Positions 13,029-13,607 of a stretch of 13,607 nt of DNA are shown here, piece after piece. The DNA lies in the NCBI GenBank assembly GCA_900551335.1, contig URVO01000018.1, positions 1-13,607 of the forward strand, written 5' to 3'. The position numbers and the translations under genes are program-made. Position 1 is the stretch's first letter. Each line of letters starts with the position of its first letter. The stretch is from an uncultured Phascolarctobacterium sp. GTDB lineage: Bacteria; Bacillota; Negativicutes; Acidaminococcales; Acidaminococcaceae. The notes under the pieces are model-generated. The model saw nothing but the letters and a program-made list of their open reading frames with translations. It was not told the origin of the DNA and made no database searches.

Positions 13029-13607
13029 TGCTTACGCCTAATATGATCGCCTACGAGGACGACTTTCTGCTTGTCCTCGACAAACCTGCAGGCATGCTTG
13101 TCCACCCCACCGTCAGCGAGCGCGGTGGCACGCTCTATGATTACGTCAAGGACTACTACGAGCGCCGCATCATCACCGCCGACATTCACCCTGTCTCGCG
13201 TCTCGACCGCAACACCTCTGGTCTGGTGATTTTCGCCAAGGAGCCGATTGTGCAGTTCTGGCTGAGCCAGCAGGAGGTCGACAAGGAATATTTGGCGCTG
13301 GCGCAGGGAAGGCTGCAGCAGATGCAGGGCATTATCGAAGCGCCAATTGCGCGTAAGGAGGGCAGCATCATCGAGCGCTGCGTAGACTATGAGCGCGGCA
13401 AGTACGCCAAAACAGCCTACGAGGTGCTTGGCTATTACGACGGCAATACGCTGCTGCGCGTGCGTCTTTATACCGGCCGCACACATCAGATACGCGTCCA
13501 CCTCGCCCACATCGGGCATCCGCTCGTCGACGATAACCTGTACGGTACGCCCGGCCCGCAGTCACGCCACGCACTGCACGCCTACCGCCTCGCCTTCAAG
13601 CATCCCG
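13028..13607 (+). CDS. RluA-family RNA pseudouridine synthase, 3' end outside window
   Basis: The frame is open from ATG 13028 to the window end (193 complete codons). The protein converts specific uridines of rRNA or tRNA to pseudouridine. The catalytic block HPVSRLDRNTSGLVIFAK (54-71) has the essential Asp 60. KPAGMLVHP (19-27) and the RNA/active-site block YTGRTHQIRVHLAHIGHPL also fit, and LHAYRLAFKHP near the edge marks the last strand of the domain, so only a short tail should be missing. There is no N-terminal S4 domain, so it belongs to the short RluA group rather than the RluC/RluD types; the target uridine cannot be predicted. It starts on the last base of the UPF0291 stop. Confidence 0.92.
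   Translation, partial: MLTPNMIAYEDDFLLVLDKPAGMLVHPTVSERGGTLYDYVKDYYERRIITADIHPVSRLDRNTSGLVIFAKEPIVQFWLSQQEVDKEYLALAQGRLQQMQGIIEAPIARKEGSIIERCVDYERGKYAKTAYEVLGYYDGNTLLRVRLYTGRTHQIRVHLAHIGHPLVDDNLYGTPGPQSRHALHAYRLAFKHP

Noticed and set aside
12794..13519. A 241-codon minus-strand open frame opposite the UPF0291 and pseudouridine synthase genes
   Set aside because: Both plus-strand genes have clear family motifs, starts and ribosome sites. The antisense product matches nothing and runs over the divergent promoter region.

Overview
The window looks like the chromosome of a Firmicutes-lineage bacterium that keeps an outer membrane, most likely one of the Negativicutes. This is an inference. It rests on finding Firmicutes-type genes (ribonuclease HIII, a UPF0291/DUF896 protein) beside an ArnT-like glycosyltransferase, a family that normally modifies lipid A in diderm envelopes. 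Base composition is moderate to GC-rich, except in an AT-rich part of one gene.

Left part (1-4124): the window opens inside an Rpn-type PD-(D/E)XK nuclease/transposase-like gene with a seven-unit tetrapeptide repeat, closed by a strong terminator. On the opposite strand is an isolated TadE/TadG-like pilus-assembly gene with its own promoter. Its 5' third has ordinary composition, and the rest is AT-rich and encodes an unusual beta-rich and coiled-coil passenger. Next comes an AAA-ATPase-like/PDDEXK_9 gene, broken near the middle by a frameshift that looks like a small deletion.

Central part (4147-9725): a run of minus-strand genes with short gaps. In transcription order these are an ArsB/CitM-type ion transporter, ribonuclease HIII, a ChbG/HpnK/NaxD-type deacetylase, a UPF0104/HpnL-type membrane protein and an ArnT-like GT39 glycosyltransferase. 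The broken AAA-ATPase gene follows in the same direction. The last three intact genes form a plausible lipid-linked sugar route: deacetylate a carrier-linked amino sugar, flip it, and transfer it to an outer-membrane lipid. It resembles the NaxD/FlmK logic of Francisella but has no local sugar-carrier synthase.

Right part (9865-13607): a compact three-gene ABC importer of the iron-siderophore/heme/B12 class (binding lipoprotein, permease, ATPase) runs leftward from a good promoter that overlaps Fur-like palindromic sequence and ends at a hairpin terminator. Divergent from it, a small UPF0291 gene overlaps by one base an RluA-family pseudouridine synthase that runs off the window. No rRNA, tRNA, CRISPR array or complete insertion sequence was seen, and no stretch over 300 bases lacks a gene.
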